Below the pieces are notes generated by a model. That model did no database searches. It saw only the letters and a program-made list of their open reading frames with translations, and was not told the origin of the DNA. From Xanthostigma xanthostigma (Eukaryota > Arthropoda > Insecta > Raphidioptera > Raphidiidae), in the NCBI GenBank assembly GCA_963575645.1, contig OY754475.1, positions 2,108,001 through 2,172,000 on the forward strand: DNA of 64,000 nt, written 5' to 3'. Below, one piece after another: positions 21,359 to 34,074 of this stretch. A program made the position numbers and the translations under genes. Each line of letters opens with the position of its first letter. Position 1 is the first letter of the stretch.

Positions 21359-21458
21359 CCGTGGAACATTTTCATTTTCAATTTATCATTTGAGTGTAAG
21401 TCTTTTGAAAATAATTTTGTGATCAGTTATTGGATTATATCCTTCCGGTGGAGTAATC

Positions 21459-24400
21459 ATGAAAATCATCGTAAGTTATTGTATTTTTTTTTATTTAAGA
21501 CCACCAGCTGTCAGAGCTATCTGCATCCAGTACTAACTCATAATCATGACTTTATTTGAAATACAATTGACAGTAAAACCTGCAGATAACTAAAGTACCC
21601 ATACGGCGTTTGCATAGGTATAGGACTGTGAAATTTTTGAATAAGCAGAATAATGTATCGAACAGTAAAAACAATTGAAATTGGTTCGGCAGTTTCTGAG
21701 ATAGTTTCAGATTCTCACCCGGGTCTTAAAATTATTGTTTATAACATATAACTTAAAGCAAAGTCATAGGTACCACCTATCAAACAAAAAAAACGAAGTT
21801 GATCAAATCGTTTTTGAGATCGCTTCCGATTTTTTGCCGGACGAAGCCGGGTCTCCCAGTTATAATAGCCTATGTCCTGAAGCAAAGTATCGCCTATCGA
21901 CCAATGAAAAAAAAATTGAAATCGCATCAGTAGTTCCTGAGATAATCCCCGAAAACAAATGTTCCGTCTTTATAAAAATAACAGGAATTTCAGAGACTCC
22001 AATGCATGGTCTGAACGGAAATATCATATTATTAAATAATAAACGCGGATAATAACTTTTGAATTTTCACCCTCTTTCCGTTAACCGATTGAGTTGAAAT
22101 TTTGAACGTTCCAATATACTACAATATTTTGGTGTCCAGGTGATCGGCCCGGCTTCGTGCGGATGCGAATTTTGCAATTTTGCAATTCTGATCAACTTTC
22201 TATATATAAACAAAAACGAATAATTTATTTTATTATAGCGAATACCTTTTGATAACAACTTTTTATGACGTCTTTAAACTAAGGAAATAATTTTTAAACT
22301 TGATTCACTTAATCTACTTCTCTTAAAACAGTAACAAAGAAAAGACCTTGGCAAATTAGTTAATTTACAAGTTTGAATGCATTCTTAAAACATGCGGTGA
22401 ATCCAAGAATCAGCAAAAACAAAACAAGGTCGTATCAAAACATAAATCATATCGATCAATATCCGTTTAGTGTTTATATTTTCGCATAAAGCACTGTAGA
22501 TTTTATTCATCTCCAGTTAAGGCTATACTGCAAAGTCTCAGTTCATAAGTTTCCTCAAGAGATGGCATTTGATACGACCAAAAATAAATCAAATTTATTC
22601 ATCAAAGGATGAGTGTCAATAATATAGGTATATTTTCCCCTGAAGAGTTTTGTATTTTTAAACGCTTTATATTAGTTTGGGTTGTAACTATGTATGTATG
22701 TCCGTAACGGAATCTTTGAGCATAATTTTCACCAATTTACCGAAGTCTGATTAATTTGAAACTTTGCATACGTATCAAGGACCGATGACAATGCAATAAT
22801 TTGATAACAGTTTCCCATTATCCTTATTAGGACCCCCAGGATTAATAAATTCTTTTATAGATCCTCACTAAAAAGTGAAAAATAAAATATAGTTTAAAAA
22901 AAACTAAAAAACACGCTTTATATCGGACTAAAAAGTAAAAAATAATTGTTTTAAAATAAGCTTAAAAAGCGTTGGGCGCTCGATGTACGAAAATGTGGAA
23001 CAAAGCGCCCCACGCTTTTTAAGCTTATTTTAAAACAATTATTTTTTACTTTTTAGTCCGATATAAAGCGTGTTTTTTAGTTTTTTTTAAACTATATTTT
23101 TTATTCATATATTTATCAACTACGGGTAGTTATATTTAAGAAACAAGCCAAATAAAGTCAAATATTTTATTATGTTTGTAATAAAAAATAGTCAAATTTA
23201 AAAAGGTGATTAAGTTAATAATTAACTAAAACGGGTTAGAATATCGTTAATTAATAATAAAAATAGTAAAAATAATACGAGCGCACTGGACCAACACTTT
23301 TTTATTTATATATGTTATTCTTTACAATATGTTAAATCATATATGTAAAGGATAAAGTGTTGGAAGATTGCGCTGATGGATAAAAAAAAAGTAAAAACTA
23401 CAAAAACGATCAATTTTTGAAGAAATTCCTCAAAATATTCTATTTCAAACTATAAATAAAAATATTTATTAAAGGTAAGATATTATATCATGCAAAACAC
23501 ACAGGGTTGGTAATCTAGTATTGAAAAAATGTAGCAATAGGGCTCTGTGGTATTATTTTATTTTCCGTGATTTATAGGGGAAATTACCTAGGTTATTGAC
23601 ACCCATCCTTTAAAACAATCTGACGAAATGTGTGTCTCTGTTTTTAAATAACTGACCTGAAAAGTTTTTGTGTGGTCGCTTCTTTATTTTTTTGCAACCA
23701 TTATTACTGAAATGTTTTTATTGAATAATGTCTAAAAATAATAACTGTATATTAACGTTCAATTTTTTAGTACTTAGACGCAAAAAGTCCAGTGTTTATA
23801 AACACGCATTATGAAATCAGAACAAGACGGAACTACAATTTTACTAATCATAAAAAAAACGATCTTGGGATGTCATCCAATAAACGACTAAAAATGTTTT
23901 TAACTTACTTATGAAATATTTAAAGGCAGTTTTCCTTGATACATTAACGAAATAATTAATGGTCAGATTTTTTAAGAAACGTGTAAAAGAGGGAACTCGT
24001 AATTGAAAAATAAACGATTTATTAATTTTTCTAAAGACAGTCACGCGATAATCATTTTTCCTAAATAATTAGTTTTGCAAAACATTTCATTAAAAGGTAA
24101 TTACAAAATTTTGCAACGATCATATTATCAATTTATTAATTTTGAATAACTATAGTAAATTCGACATTTACCAGATCTTCGCTTGGGAACTGAGGGTTTG
24201 TAGAAAATGAATTATTATGGTATAATATCAATGATATTATGGCAGATGATTATTTTCGCAGACAATTATCCTAATCGATATCCGTGATTAGACCGATGCA
24301 CGGTTATTATTAGAAAAATCGTGCAAAAATACATAGCACATAAATTTTATTACTCAATAAAAAACACGATTATGCAATTATTGTTGTTCAATCGGTAATT

Positions 24401-27400
24401 TCAATTGAATCGATTAAAAAACAGATCTTATTTTTTGTTTACTTTATTCGTAGTAACGGAATTGAAAATGAAAATATACTATACAGCTATCTACGCATTT
24501 AAACTAATTTTGAAAATATTTATATATTGGCGTATATAAAAAAACAGTTGTTTGAAAATTTTAAACAATTTAGTTTTCAAGGGCTATTGTGCTATTTCTT
24601 ACACTAGCCGATGCAGTATTTTCGTTCCCTATATAGGTACTAATAGACAGGCAGACATTTTTTTAAATCGCTTATTTTATTTCAATATATGGAAATTTAA
24701 GTCAATTTGTTATTTCGTCAATAGTCAATATTAATTTCACCTTGAATTTATTCATTCGGGGTCATTCATGAAAGTTAATAACATAAATTTATTGCAGCAA
24801 ATACATAACATTTGTTAATTATATTAAACGAGTACCTATATATGCATGCAATTGCCGGTTACATTATTTCCCAGGATGCTTATAATTGAGTTTTACTGTT
24901 ATATGATTTTTGTATTATGTAATTACGTACAGTTATAAATAAATGACTTATGTTTCAGATATTATTAGTGGGCGTCGCGGCGTGTGCCCTTGGAGCACCC
25001 CAAGGACCTTCAACTGAACCTATTCCAATACTCAGGCAAGAGCAGGAAGTTAATTTCGACGGCTCCTATAAATGGAGGTAATTCAAAAATAAATTTCAAA
25101 CTTGATGATTTTAAATCTAAATATAAAATTACTAGGGATGCATCGATACGCCTTTTCGCCGATACGATACCGATACTCTTATAAAAATATCGGCGATACC
25201 GATACGCTTATTGTGAATTCAAAAATGAAGGTATAATAAATAAATCACAAGTCAGATTTTTTTTTATAAATATAAAAAGTAGAGACATAGGTAAATATTA
25301 GATAATTAAAAATTTTAGTAATTGAAATTAACATTGATAAGATTTTTGTTTAAAAAACAAAGTAATCTTAAGTTTTACTTTGAAATTTGTACGCTAGGAA
25401 GGTATCTCTGACATGCGATCTTTGCGCCATCTCGTGTTTGATTTTTTAAAATCTGGTTCACTCAAAACTTACAAACCCATGGAAACCAGCGTTATTTCTA
25501 ATTATAAAAAAATATTTACCTACGCACAATGTCAGTCAAAAAACTACATAAATGATATACATTTTTTATTTCAAAATAAAAATAAAATTTAATTACTCTT
25601 GACGACGTACTGCTGCAGTCCATTTTTTTTCCTCTCTAATTCATAAGAAAATCCAAGAAAAAGGTGGAATTGTAATTCTGGATGTTTAGTTGGTGTATCT
25701 TTACAATCAACAACACAGCACTTCCGATTTGATAGCTTTTTAATTCGAAAATTAATCATTATTAAAATGCACGTATAACATATGACACTAAGGTTTTGAC
25801 TGAACCAGAATTAAAAAAAAAAACACGATAAAAGATACTTTCCTAGCGTATGTGCGTTTTAAATGATTTGAAAAAATGCAACTGTCAAAAATGACACAAT
25901 AACTTGATGTTTAAAATAAAAAAAAATCTACGGAAAATCGACCGAATAGTAAATAATATCATACAAGATTCTTATCAGCGTAATTTGTTTAGTTCTTCTC
26001 CAATAAATAAATAATTCGCTTCTAGAATACTGTTTTAAGTCTCAATATTTTGACAGCTTCTTATTAAAAAATTCAAATTTTTTCATGTGATGATATGAAA
26101 ATGATTATTCGATTTTCACATAGCACGACAACATAAAAATCATAAATAGTTTCAACAATATACGATAACTTAATTTATTCATCACACTAAAAATAAACTG
26201 ACTATATTTTTAACCCTTCATCAACCACGTGCACTGAAAGTGCAAAGGGAGTTTCGTAAATATGGCTAAGCGAGCATATGTCAGGATGGCCGAGCGGTCT
26301 AAGGCGCCAGACTCAAGGCAACTTGCCTGCTTCAAAGCGGGTCACTGAGATATTCTGGTCCTCTCTGAGGGCGTGGGTTCGAATCCCACTTCTGACAATC
26401 TGTTTTTACACTTTTTTTTGTTGATGCCTTTTTCTAGCAGAACGATTTTAAAAAGACTAAATAATTTATAAAATTATTTAAAATTTAAAATAACCAGTTT
26501 TAGATTTTTTTATATTTATAAAAAGTCTGATTTAAAACTGAAAGATTTAAGAATTTAAAAAACTGGCGTGAAGATTAAAGTAAATTAAAAAATTCAGAAT
26601 ATATCGATAATTTCTAAAAGACAATTTTAAAAAATGTAAGAGGACGATATAAATAGAGATATAATCATTACGTTAAATCTAATAAAAATAGTTAAGTTAC
26701 AAAGTATACTTAAGTATCTAAATATTTCTCTAGATATGCAACCAAAATATCTTGCGTGTACCGCTGGGCTCGCTACGTATTTAGAATTATTATACGTAAC
26801 AGGCGAAAATATTCGAATTAAACATTATTAGAAAGATAAACATTAATGGCGCTAAAATGTCTTGATTTACATGTCTCAACAAAACTGTCTTAATAAAAAT
26901 TGACTTAAATATTCTGAAAACCTATTTAATTATATTTTTATTAACGCTGAAAATAGAAAAAAAAAATAGTAATTTTACTGTTGTAATAATTGCGTTTACT
27001 AATTAGTGAAGTTAAAATAAAATTAATAATGTTTGCCTCATACAATAATAAATATTTATTAATTTGTAAAAGATGACACAGTCAAGTAATTATTTAAATA
27101 TTTACAAGTCCAATAACTATCTCAAGTACAAATTGAATAAATAAGTAGTGTTTAAAAAATAAGTGCAAAAACTAAAACCCGACTACTGAAAAGTATGAAA
27201 CAAGAAAATATTCTCATCTGAGGATAGTCGTGGTCATATGCCACCTACCCGAACAAAACATTACATTTTAACAATAGTAAGCGATCATAAGCTCTAGGGC
27301 AAAGTGCATCACGCTATACACTTAGAGGGGCCTCATATATATAAGATGGCATACGACCCAGGCTATCCTCAGATGACAATATTTTCTTGTTTCATACTTT

Positions 27401-29103
27401 TCAGTCGTCGGGTTTTAGTTTTTGAACTTATTTTTTATTTGTTTTCAATTTGCTTCCCTCTGGGACTAAAATTCAAAAATAAATGTAGCCTATATTACTC
27501 GGACCATAATAACGAATCGATTGACACCTTATTTATTAAAATCGGATGAATTTAGGCGCTACGGTGGAACATCCGTAAATGCAAACATATACACATAGAT
27601 TGCTAAACTAATAACCATTCTTTTTGGCTTCGACGCAGTCGGGTAAAAATGAAATAGATTCAAACGTAAAATTAATAACGGCACCGTTACACAAGTCCTA
27701 ACTATGCATCGGAACAATGTACCCCCGGCACTTTGAGCCCCGGCCTCCCCTATTTCAATTTGCACACGGGATAGTTAAGAACCATACTCTTAATTGTTCG
27801 TTTAATATCCCAAGATGACATTATTAACTAATAATCATTTTTGATAATAATAAATATAATTGATGAATGGATTCTTGTAAGAGATCTGTCTGTTTGTTTG
27901 TTGTGTGAAAGTTGACCTCGTGACATTTAAATAACTGACCCTTGACAATTTATCAACGCGCATGCTTTGTGACCCAAACAAAATAGCTATACGTGTAGCG
28001 TTTTTATGTGTCTGGACCTCTTTTCTCGGTAATATTCGTTGTGCAAGGCACTATAATGCAACTTGTTATGAGTAGGTTGCTTATAGCAATCAACCTTCCA
28101 TTGTTGCGCAACAATTTATAAATATATCCGTCAGCTTTGGCCAGCGGCGACTGCTTGCGTGAATACCGATTTTAACCACAGATTCGTTCGTTTTAATGGC
28201 GTTTTTGATCAGAAATACCGTCTTAACTTCGATATTTGATGTGAAACATCTAGTAGCGCGTTTAGTTGGGAGTAAAACCGTGCAATTGGCGCGACACTTT
28301 CACGGAATTTTAATTTTTTGTAAATAACCAAATAATGTCAGCAGTTCCGAAAACTAACTATGTAAAGCATCGATGTCTTACGCATATTTTAATATTTTTT
28401 CCAATTTAATTAGGAGACTTTTAATCAATAAAAAAATGATTAAACCTTAGCACTTTTCGATTATGGACTTTTATTCTTGATAATTTTAACAATTTTAACT
28501 GAATTTTCAACTTTTTAATGATTTAATTTAAATTTTTATTACTTCTAATTTCTTTTTTTAAGTATTTACTGCAAAAAATATGTAAAATACAGATATTTAC
28601 ATAAATTTATTTTTTCTCCTTAAATGAGCAGGTTTATAGAAATACTGTTTCGTTCATAGCTTAGCAACTAAGATAAATGGTGCTATTCGGTATTGTCACT
28701 GTGTTACAACGTTTAACAATACAGAAGTTAAAAAGTGGGACAAAAATTTAACATCGTTGTTAATTTTAACAGTGACCGTAAAGAATGGCGCCAAAATGTG
28801 TTTGTGATAATAAAATTTGACTCACCATTTTTTTTTTTCAGTTACGAAACGGGCAACGGTATATCCGCCGAAGAGCAAGGCTTCCTGAAGAACGCCGGAA
28901 ATCCTGAAACAGAAGCACAAGTTGCCCAAGGTCAATATAAGTATACAGCGCCCGATGGCCAGGTTATCCAAGTCACGTATATCGCCGATGAGAACGGATT
29001 CCAACCTCAGGGTGATCATTTACCTACGCCGCCACCGATCCCACCAGCGATACAGAGAGCTCTGGATTACATCGCGGCTCATCCGGAAGAAAATGATTTG
29101 TAG
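21459..29103 (+). CDS. RR-1 cuticular protein, cuticle gene 1
   Basis: Three exons: 21459-21470 (MKII), 24959-25077 and 28842-29103, junction phases 0 and 2; 130 residues. Signal peptide [15 protein letters not shown], then the usual N-terminal block [15 protein letters not shown], the pre-core [18 protein letters not shown], and the RR-1 chitin-binding core from YKYTAPDGQ to [20 protein letters not shown]. The tail is [15 protein letters not shown]. The product is secreted into the cuticle, where the Rebers-Riddiford domain binds chitin. An AATAAA follows at 29112-29117. It keeps an intron just before YETGNG that the neighbours lack, and both introns are very large (3.5 and 3.8 kb), filled with repeats and a tRNA gene. 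Member of an eight-gene cluster; closest in style to endocuticle structural glycoproteins. Confidence 0.93.
21735..22160 (+). repeat. Interspersed repeat fragment in intron 1 of cuticle gene 1
   Basis: CCGGACGAAGCCGGGTCTCC followed by TATAATAGCCTATGTCCTGA, TCAGTAGTTCCTGAGAT and CCGTTAACCGATTGAGTTGA resembles the non-coding repeats with AGTTCCTGAGAT motifs common in insect genomes (Helitron or LINE tails). The 105-codon frame across it is not a gene. Confidence 0.4.
22876..23106. repeat. Near-perfect hairpin, ~104-bp arms, 24-bp loop
   Basis: Arms 22876-22979 and 23004-23106 mirror through TTTAAAAAAAACTAAAAAAC, GCTTTATATCGGACTAAAAA and AATAAGCTTAAAAAGCGT with few mismatches. The loop is around GATGTACGAAAATGTGG. 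In intron 1 of cuticle gene 1. Confidence 0.9.
26280..26397 (+). tRNA. tRNA-Leu (anticodon CAA) with intron
   Basis: Acceptor stem GTCAGGA pairs with TTCTGAC. The A box is TGGCCGAGCGGTCTAAGGC and the B box GGTTCGAATCC. The anticodon stem CCAGA (26307-26311) pairs with TCTGG (26354-26358), anticodon CAA at 26314-26316. An intron of about 35 nt follows position 37, as in other insect tRNA-Leu(CAA) genes. The long variable arm (TCCTCTCTGAGGGC) marks it as class II. It lies inside intron 2 of cuticle gene 1, same strand. All arms look intact; a T-run follows at 26401. Confidence 0.95.
27166..27424. mobile_element. Fold-back MITE, ~80-bp arms
   Basis: CAAAAACTAAAACCCGACTA...GAAAAGTATGAAACAAGAAA and GGATAGTCGTGGTCATATGCCA on the left mirror the right end (GGCATACGACCCAGGCTATCC...CGTCGGGTTTTAGTTTTTG). 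Non-coding; in intron 2 of cuticle gene 1. Confidence 0.85.
28490..28563. repeat. Repeat fragment shared with 33131-33205
   Basis: AACAATTTTAACTGAATTTT through TTTTTATTACTTCTAATTTC is found again 4.6 kb away with one small difference. Nature unknown. Confidence 0.6.
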
Positions 29104-29828
29104 AGATAATTAATAAAGCTATATATACTCAAAAGTGATATTTTAATTTCAAAGAAAAAGTTATCTGTTTTTATTTTTCAAATTACGGACTTATTTTTTT
29201 TTTTCGTAAATTTTTACGGGCTTGACAACAGCCGAGCGTGTAGCTCCCCGTTTCCAGGTTCAACCGGTAAAGGTGTCCATTGGATTTTCTTAATTTATTT
29301 TTTAAAAATAATAATTTGAAAACAGGAAATGGTAGCTGTTGGCAGTTTTTAAATAAACTAAATTTTGACATTATTGGTTAAATTTTGTATTTCTTTTAAA
29401 CTTTTTATTTGTCCACATTTCTATCAATTAGTATTTATAGATTTGTATTTTTTATACAAAATATTGTGGCCTTTTTAAGTTTAAAAAAAAATACCTTTTA
29501 ATATAGGGTATATTTTTTACTCTTTCTTTCTTTTCAGTTTTGTAAAAATCCTTAAAATAGTATATTTATAGACGCATATTTTCAATATGCTTAAGTATTT
29601 TTATACGAATAAACTGTATTATTTTTTTAAAACAACTCAAATCATATCACAAATTATAAATAATATATATTTGTAAAGATACGGACTGTAAAAAATAAAT
29701 AAAATTACAATTCTCAAAAAATATTTATTTGAAAATATAAAAATAAACACCAATTAAAATGTAATTCAGTTATGAAGTTTTTACGTTTCAAGTTGAAAAA
29801 TATATAAATATCACACATTAAAAAAAAT
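29104..29828. other. 3' flank of cuticle gene 1
   Basis: AATAAA at 29112-29117, then AT-rich sequence with no gene or clear repeat. Confidence 0.3.
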
Positions 29829-29918
29829 CCTTCGAGCCGGATTTGAACCAGCGACCTATGGATGTCCATACAAGAATGCCTCTACAGTCCACCGCTCTAC
29901 CAACTGAGCTATCGAAGG
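29829..29918 (-). tRNA. tRNA-Tyr (anticodon GTA) with intron
   Basis: Read on the - strand: acceptor CCTTCGA pairs with TCGAAGG. The A box is TAGCTCAGTTGGTAGAGC, the anticodon loop CTGTAG with GTA (29885-29883), and the B box GGTTCAAATCC. A short intron (~18 nt) interrupts the anticodon loop after position 37, as is universal for nuclear tRNA-Tyr. The arms are intact. It lies between cuticle genes 1 and 2. Confidence 0.95.
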
Positions 29919-29939
29919 TGTACTTAGGCTGCTTTAATT

Positions 29940-31172
29940 TTGAATTATCACATATTTTATGACCTAGAAACATTAAAACGAAAGTAATGCAGTCTGGCCT
30001 TTCTCTACAGTACGATTAATTTGAAATGGCATCAAAGAAATTCTTGTAAACAAAAGCACGCAGTATTTCACGGATGGCACTTTTAACAGTTTTAACTGTT
30101 ACGATATCAAAAATATAATTGTCGAATTGTTTGTTAATGTATAAATGTGCAGAGAAGATTTTTTCAAGAAAAAGCGACTTTGAAAGAACTAAGCGCTCTA
30201 TCAATTATTTCGCACTGAAATTACCGTTCCTTACTGAGCATTGGAATCTCCATTATATCGTGTTAAATGTTCTTAATTGATCCACTCACAAATGACTGGT
30301 CAAAAAATAAAATTGCAAATGTATGAGGATGTTAATATTTTATGAGAAAATAAAAATTAGTTAGGTATATAAAAATGTTTTAAGATTTTATCTAATTATT
30401 AAAAACACTGCGATTATCAAAAGGTCAAAGATGACAAGTTTGTAGAAACGTTCACAATATAGGCATTAAATTGTCGATCTGGTTCTTAAATGTGTTGCTT
30501 TTGGAAGAACAAGTTCAAGGTTGAAGCACACCAGGAGGGCCGTTAATATGACTCACGGCACTCCAGCTCATTTACAAAAAGACGCGTTCACTTTTGAACA
30601 GAATAGAAAATTACTGATGAAAAAAATTACGCTGAAGTCAGTGAGAACATATGAATATCTATATCTTGTTTCGGTTTAGCAGATAAGGTGTATGGGCGTT
30701 TAAATATTTTTATTTTCGACAAACCAAAACAGATACCGATCTGCGTCTCCCAATAGAATGATTTTTTTCCACTTTTGTTAACATTCGAACTATCAGTTCA
30801 AGCGCGCAACAAAACCATTTACACATAAAAGCCATCACCAAAAACCAGTGGCACAGCACGCTTGAAACCTAGCAGTCAAATCTAGCACGGAATATTTAGC
30901 GGCAAAACCAGCCTCGTGTGTAGCGGCCTTTACTCAGGGTTTGTGGCAGTGGAACTGTTGAAGGTCATTTAGTTACTAACTTAACATCAGTTCAAAACTG
31001 TGATCAAACCTTTTTAATAAGCAAGTTAAGTAATAAAAAAAAATAGAAACAATAAAAATGATAATTTATTATCGATAAAATTTTTAAGTTATTTTCGATA
31101 CCGCAACTTGCTATCGAAAGATTCTTGATAATTAGAATCTAAAACGCTATTTTAACCTCTTATGTCTCGTTA
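29940..31172. other. Intergenic, repeat remnants
   Basis: Holds one member of MITE family C (about 30720-30935, - orientation), recognised by CAAAACCAGCCTCGTGTGTA and AAACCTAGCAGTCAAATCTA near its end. Otherwise no gene. Confidence 0.4.
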
Positions 31173-31357
31173 TTCGGAACCCAGAGGAATGGTGAGACCT
31201 CTGATGAGAAATGCGCCGAACTGTCCTAAGGGGGTTTTTGACAGGTGAACATTGATTTAGAAAAGCATGATGTTTACCTTATGTCTCCATAGTTTACCTC
31301 TTAGGACAGTTCGGCGCATTTCTCATCAGATGTCTCACCATTCTTTTGGGTTCCGAA
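31173..31357. repeat. Hairpin element, 58-bp arms, ~69-bp spacer
   Basis: Arms 31173-31230 and 31300-31357: TTCGGAACCCAGAGGAATGG and GAGAAATGCGCCGAACTGTC on the left mirror GACAGTTCGGCGCATTTCTC and CCATTCTTTTGGGTTCCGAA on the right. Non-coding; likely a MITE. Confidence 0.85.
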
Positions 31358-34074
31358 ATACACAACAAAATTTGTCGATAATTGCAGATAATCTGTTTAA
31401 ATACTAAAATTATTATTCACTCCTGAATTTGCATAGTTGCCACGTCGACTTACGTTGCAAAGTTTGTGTCCCCGAAAACTGCCTTTTTTTTAACGCGATA
31501 ATATATAGCCTAAGTTCATGCCGAAAGGTTCATTCTAAATAGTGGTGAAAGAATTTTTCATATAGGTGCAGCGGTTCCGAAGATTATCCTCCACATACAC
31601 ACACAAACTCACAAAATTCGCATAATTAATTATTGTAATGGCATAGTTTTTTGTAACAAATTTTAAAACGTCCGTTTAAAATTGAACTTCATAATATTTT
31701 ACTATGTAATCAATAAATTAGAAGCATAATTGTTAATTTCACGCACAGGAACATTAATGAGCAAATAAATAAGCTAAATACTAACTGCAAAACTATTTTC
31801 GAATTTTAAGTTTTCTAAAAGAGTTTATGCAATTAAAAAGCATTATTTTTATATTGTGTGAAACAGTTATTATAAAATAAAGTAAAAAGCTAATATTTAA
31901 GTCAACTAAAAATGTATTAATTGTATAATTGTTGAGTGATTGGTATTAAAAAAATAAAATTGTATGAGTGTATTAAAAAAACATGTCACTTATTGTTACA
32001 CGGCTATTAAAATATTAATTGAGATAAATATCTACTTCATAAATTTCATAAAATTAAAACATAAAAAAATAATTATTCAGGTGTTAATCTTGAAATATCT
32101 TAATTAATTAGCGGAATTCTAATAAACATAGAAAATCGTTTAGTTTTTATGCAAATGATACACAAAAAACTTCTTTTCCGAAAGCTGAATTACATTTTTT
32201 GAGGGCTCGTTTATCACAAGTCGTGAGAACTAGTGAAAGAAACAATTGATTTTTTTCCATTAAGCTAGGGATTTGTAATTAAAAATATTAATTGATTTCG
32301 AACCTAAGGCGACTTTGGCAGTTTGTGGTCATAAATTAATAAATAAATTAAAAAAAAAAGGTTTACTGTTTTTAAGTTCAAACGGTAATAAAAATGTTTG
32401 ACAATTTTTTTCAGAGAAGGAACCTTTGGCGTGAAGTTACTGAATACTAAAAAAAGCAACACCAAAACAATAACAGCGTTTTTCTTGATGTGTTAGCATC
32501 AACACGAGATGATTAAAAGTGCGATAGTTTTTGGTAGTTACTTTTTAATTATTTAGGGAATTTACTACCTTACAGTACCATGTAACATTTCTAAAACAAA
32601 ATTTTCAACATTCTAAAAAGCTAGGTCAGATTTAGAAAAAAAATTAATTTTGTAATATGCAAATAAAATGAATTATAGTTAATAAAAAAGTCAGATGAGT
32701 CAAAAGATAAAAATAATATTTGACAGATGATGCAATGTCACGATTGAACATTAATTGCGTTTAATGCAATTAATAAAAATCAATAAAAATCAAAAACACT
32801 GAAATTATTTTAACGGACTTTATTAAATTTAAAAGTGTGCTAAAATAGTAACAGGATACTTGATGAGCAATTTAAAAGACGACAAAATCAATATTCATAG
32901 ACGCATCGATGAATAAATTATCATCAAACTCTGCTTAGTAAAAAAACAATTCTTTCTGATAGCGGAGCAGAATTTAATTTTTATTACTCATGCGAGAAAA
33001 GTGGTATGTTTACGCACGCTGTTACGGTTGAAAAGTAGCTATCTTCATTTGCAGTATGGAAACTTTATTTGTCGCACTGAAATTATTGTTTGCCGCACGC
33101 AAATTCAGTTACCATAGTTACCAATACAATAACAATTTTAACTGAATTTTCAACTTTTTAATGATTTAATTTTAATTTTTATTACTTCTAATTTCTTTTT
33201 TTAATTCGTAAGAAAATTAAAATTTTAATTTAATTCGTAATAAAAAATAGTATGTGCAGCTCGTGCGGCATTGTCGCACTAGTTGCACGATATACTATTT
33301 CATAAGAGTTACGCCTTAAAAAATCGGTCTAATGACGATTTTCATGGAAATATCTCAACGTCTTTCAAATCTTCTTGAGCCTCCCTCGATTCTCGTGTGC
33401 ATATACTTTTATTTATATACCAAGCATCGGAATAAAATCGCAATCGAATCATTAGGGTGCAAGGATATATTTTTGTCTTTGTTTTTGTCGTTGGTTCTGA
33501 TTGGCCAACGTCATAAATAAAGACAGAAGTTTACATGAAGACATTGTCGGAATAAACTAGGAATTACTTTAAAAAAAGAGACGCAGATATATATTTTCGA
33601 TACGCTTTGTTGCCTTCGCTCACCGCAAATTGAGCAAATAGTAATTATTACATATATGGTGTTGGATTATCATATGCAGAGTTTAACGAAGCCATTAGTT
33701 AATCGACTAATGTGTAATACACCCAATATAGATAACCGTGTAGTCTCGGTCAAGTAAATTAATAAGCAGAAAACCCACCGACAAGATATTATACTAACAT
33801 TAATGCCTTGTATAAAGATTCACTCTTAGGACATTTAAATATTCTGTCATACATGCATTTTATGACGGTTTTATAAAAAAGACGACGCATTTTCTAAAAC
33901 TAGATTCGTGTATGTTCGTCTCTTTTTATCACGGCTTTCTTGAGATAGCGTGAAGAAGAGGTATATTATAAATCTTAACAGGTTACGGTCGTTTGACCTT
34001 GTGGGTCATAGGCGCACCGACAAAATGGCCGCACTGAAAAATTAAATCAATATTTTGAACCGTTCGCGTTGTTA
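31358..34074. other. Intergenic AT-rich sequence, no gene
   Basis: No open frame with recognisable protein features and no RNA gene. Repeat fragment 33131-33205 duplicates 28490-28563. Possible old repeat debris at 31490-31600 (ACGCGATAATATATAGCCTA). Confidence 0.3.

Noticed and set aside
21735-22052. 105-codon frame in the first cuticle gene intron
   Set aside because: Covers interspersed repeat sequence and shows no recognisable domain.
25134-25215. GGGATGCATCGATACG and CGATACCGATAC-rich stretch as a hAT-type terminal repeat
   Set aside because: No matching opposite end or target duplication could be found in the window.
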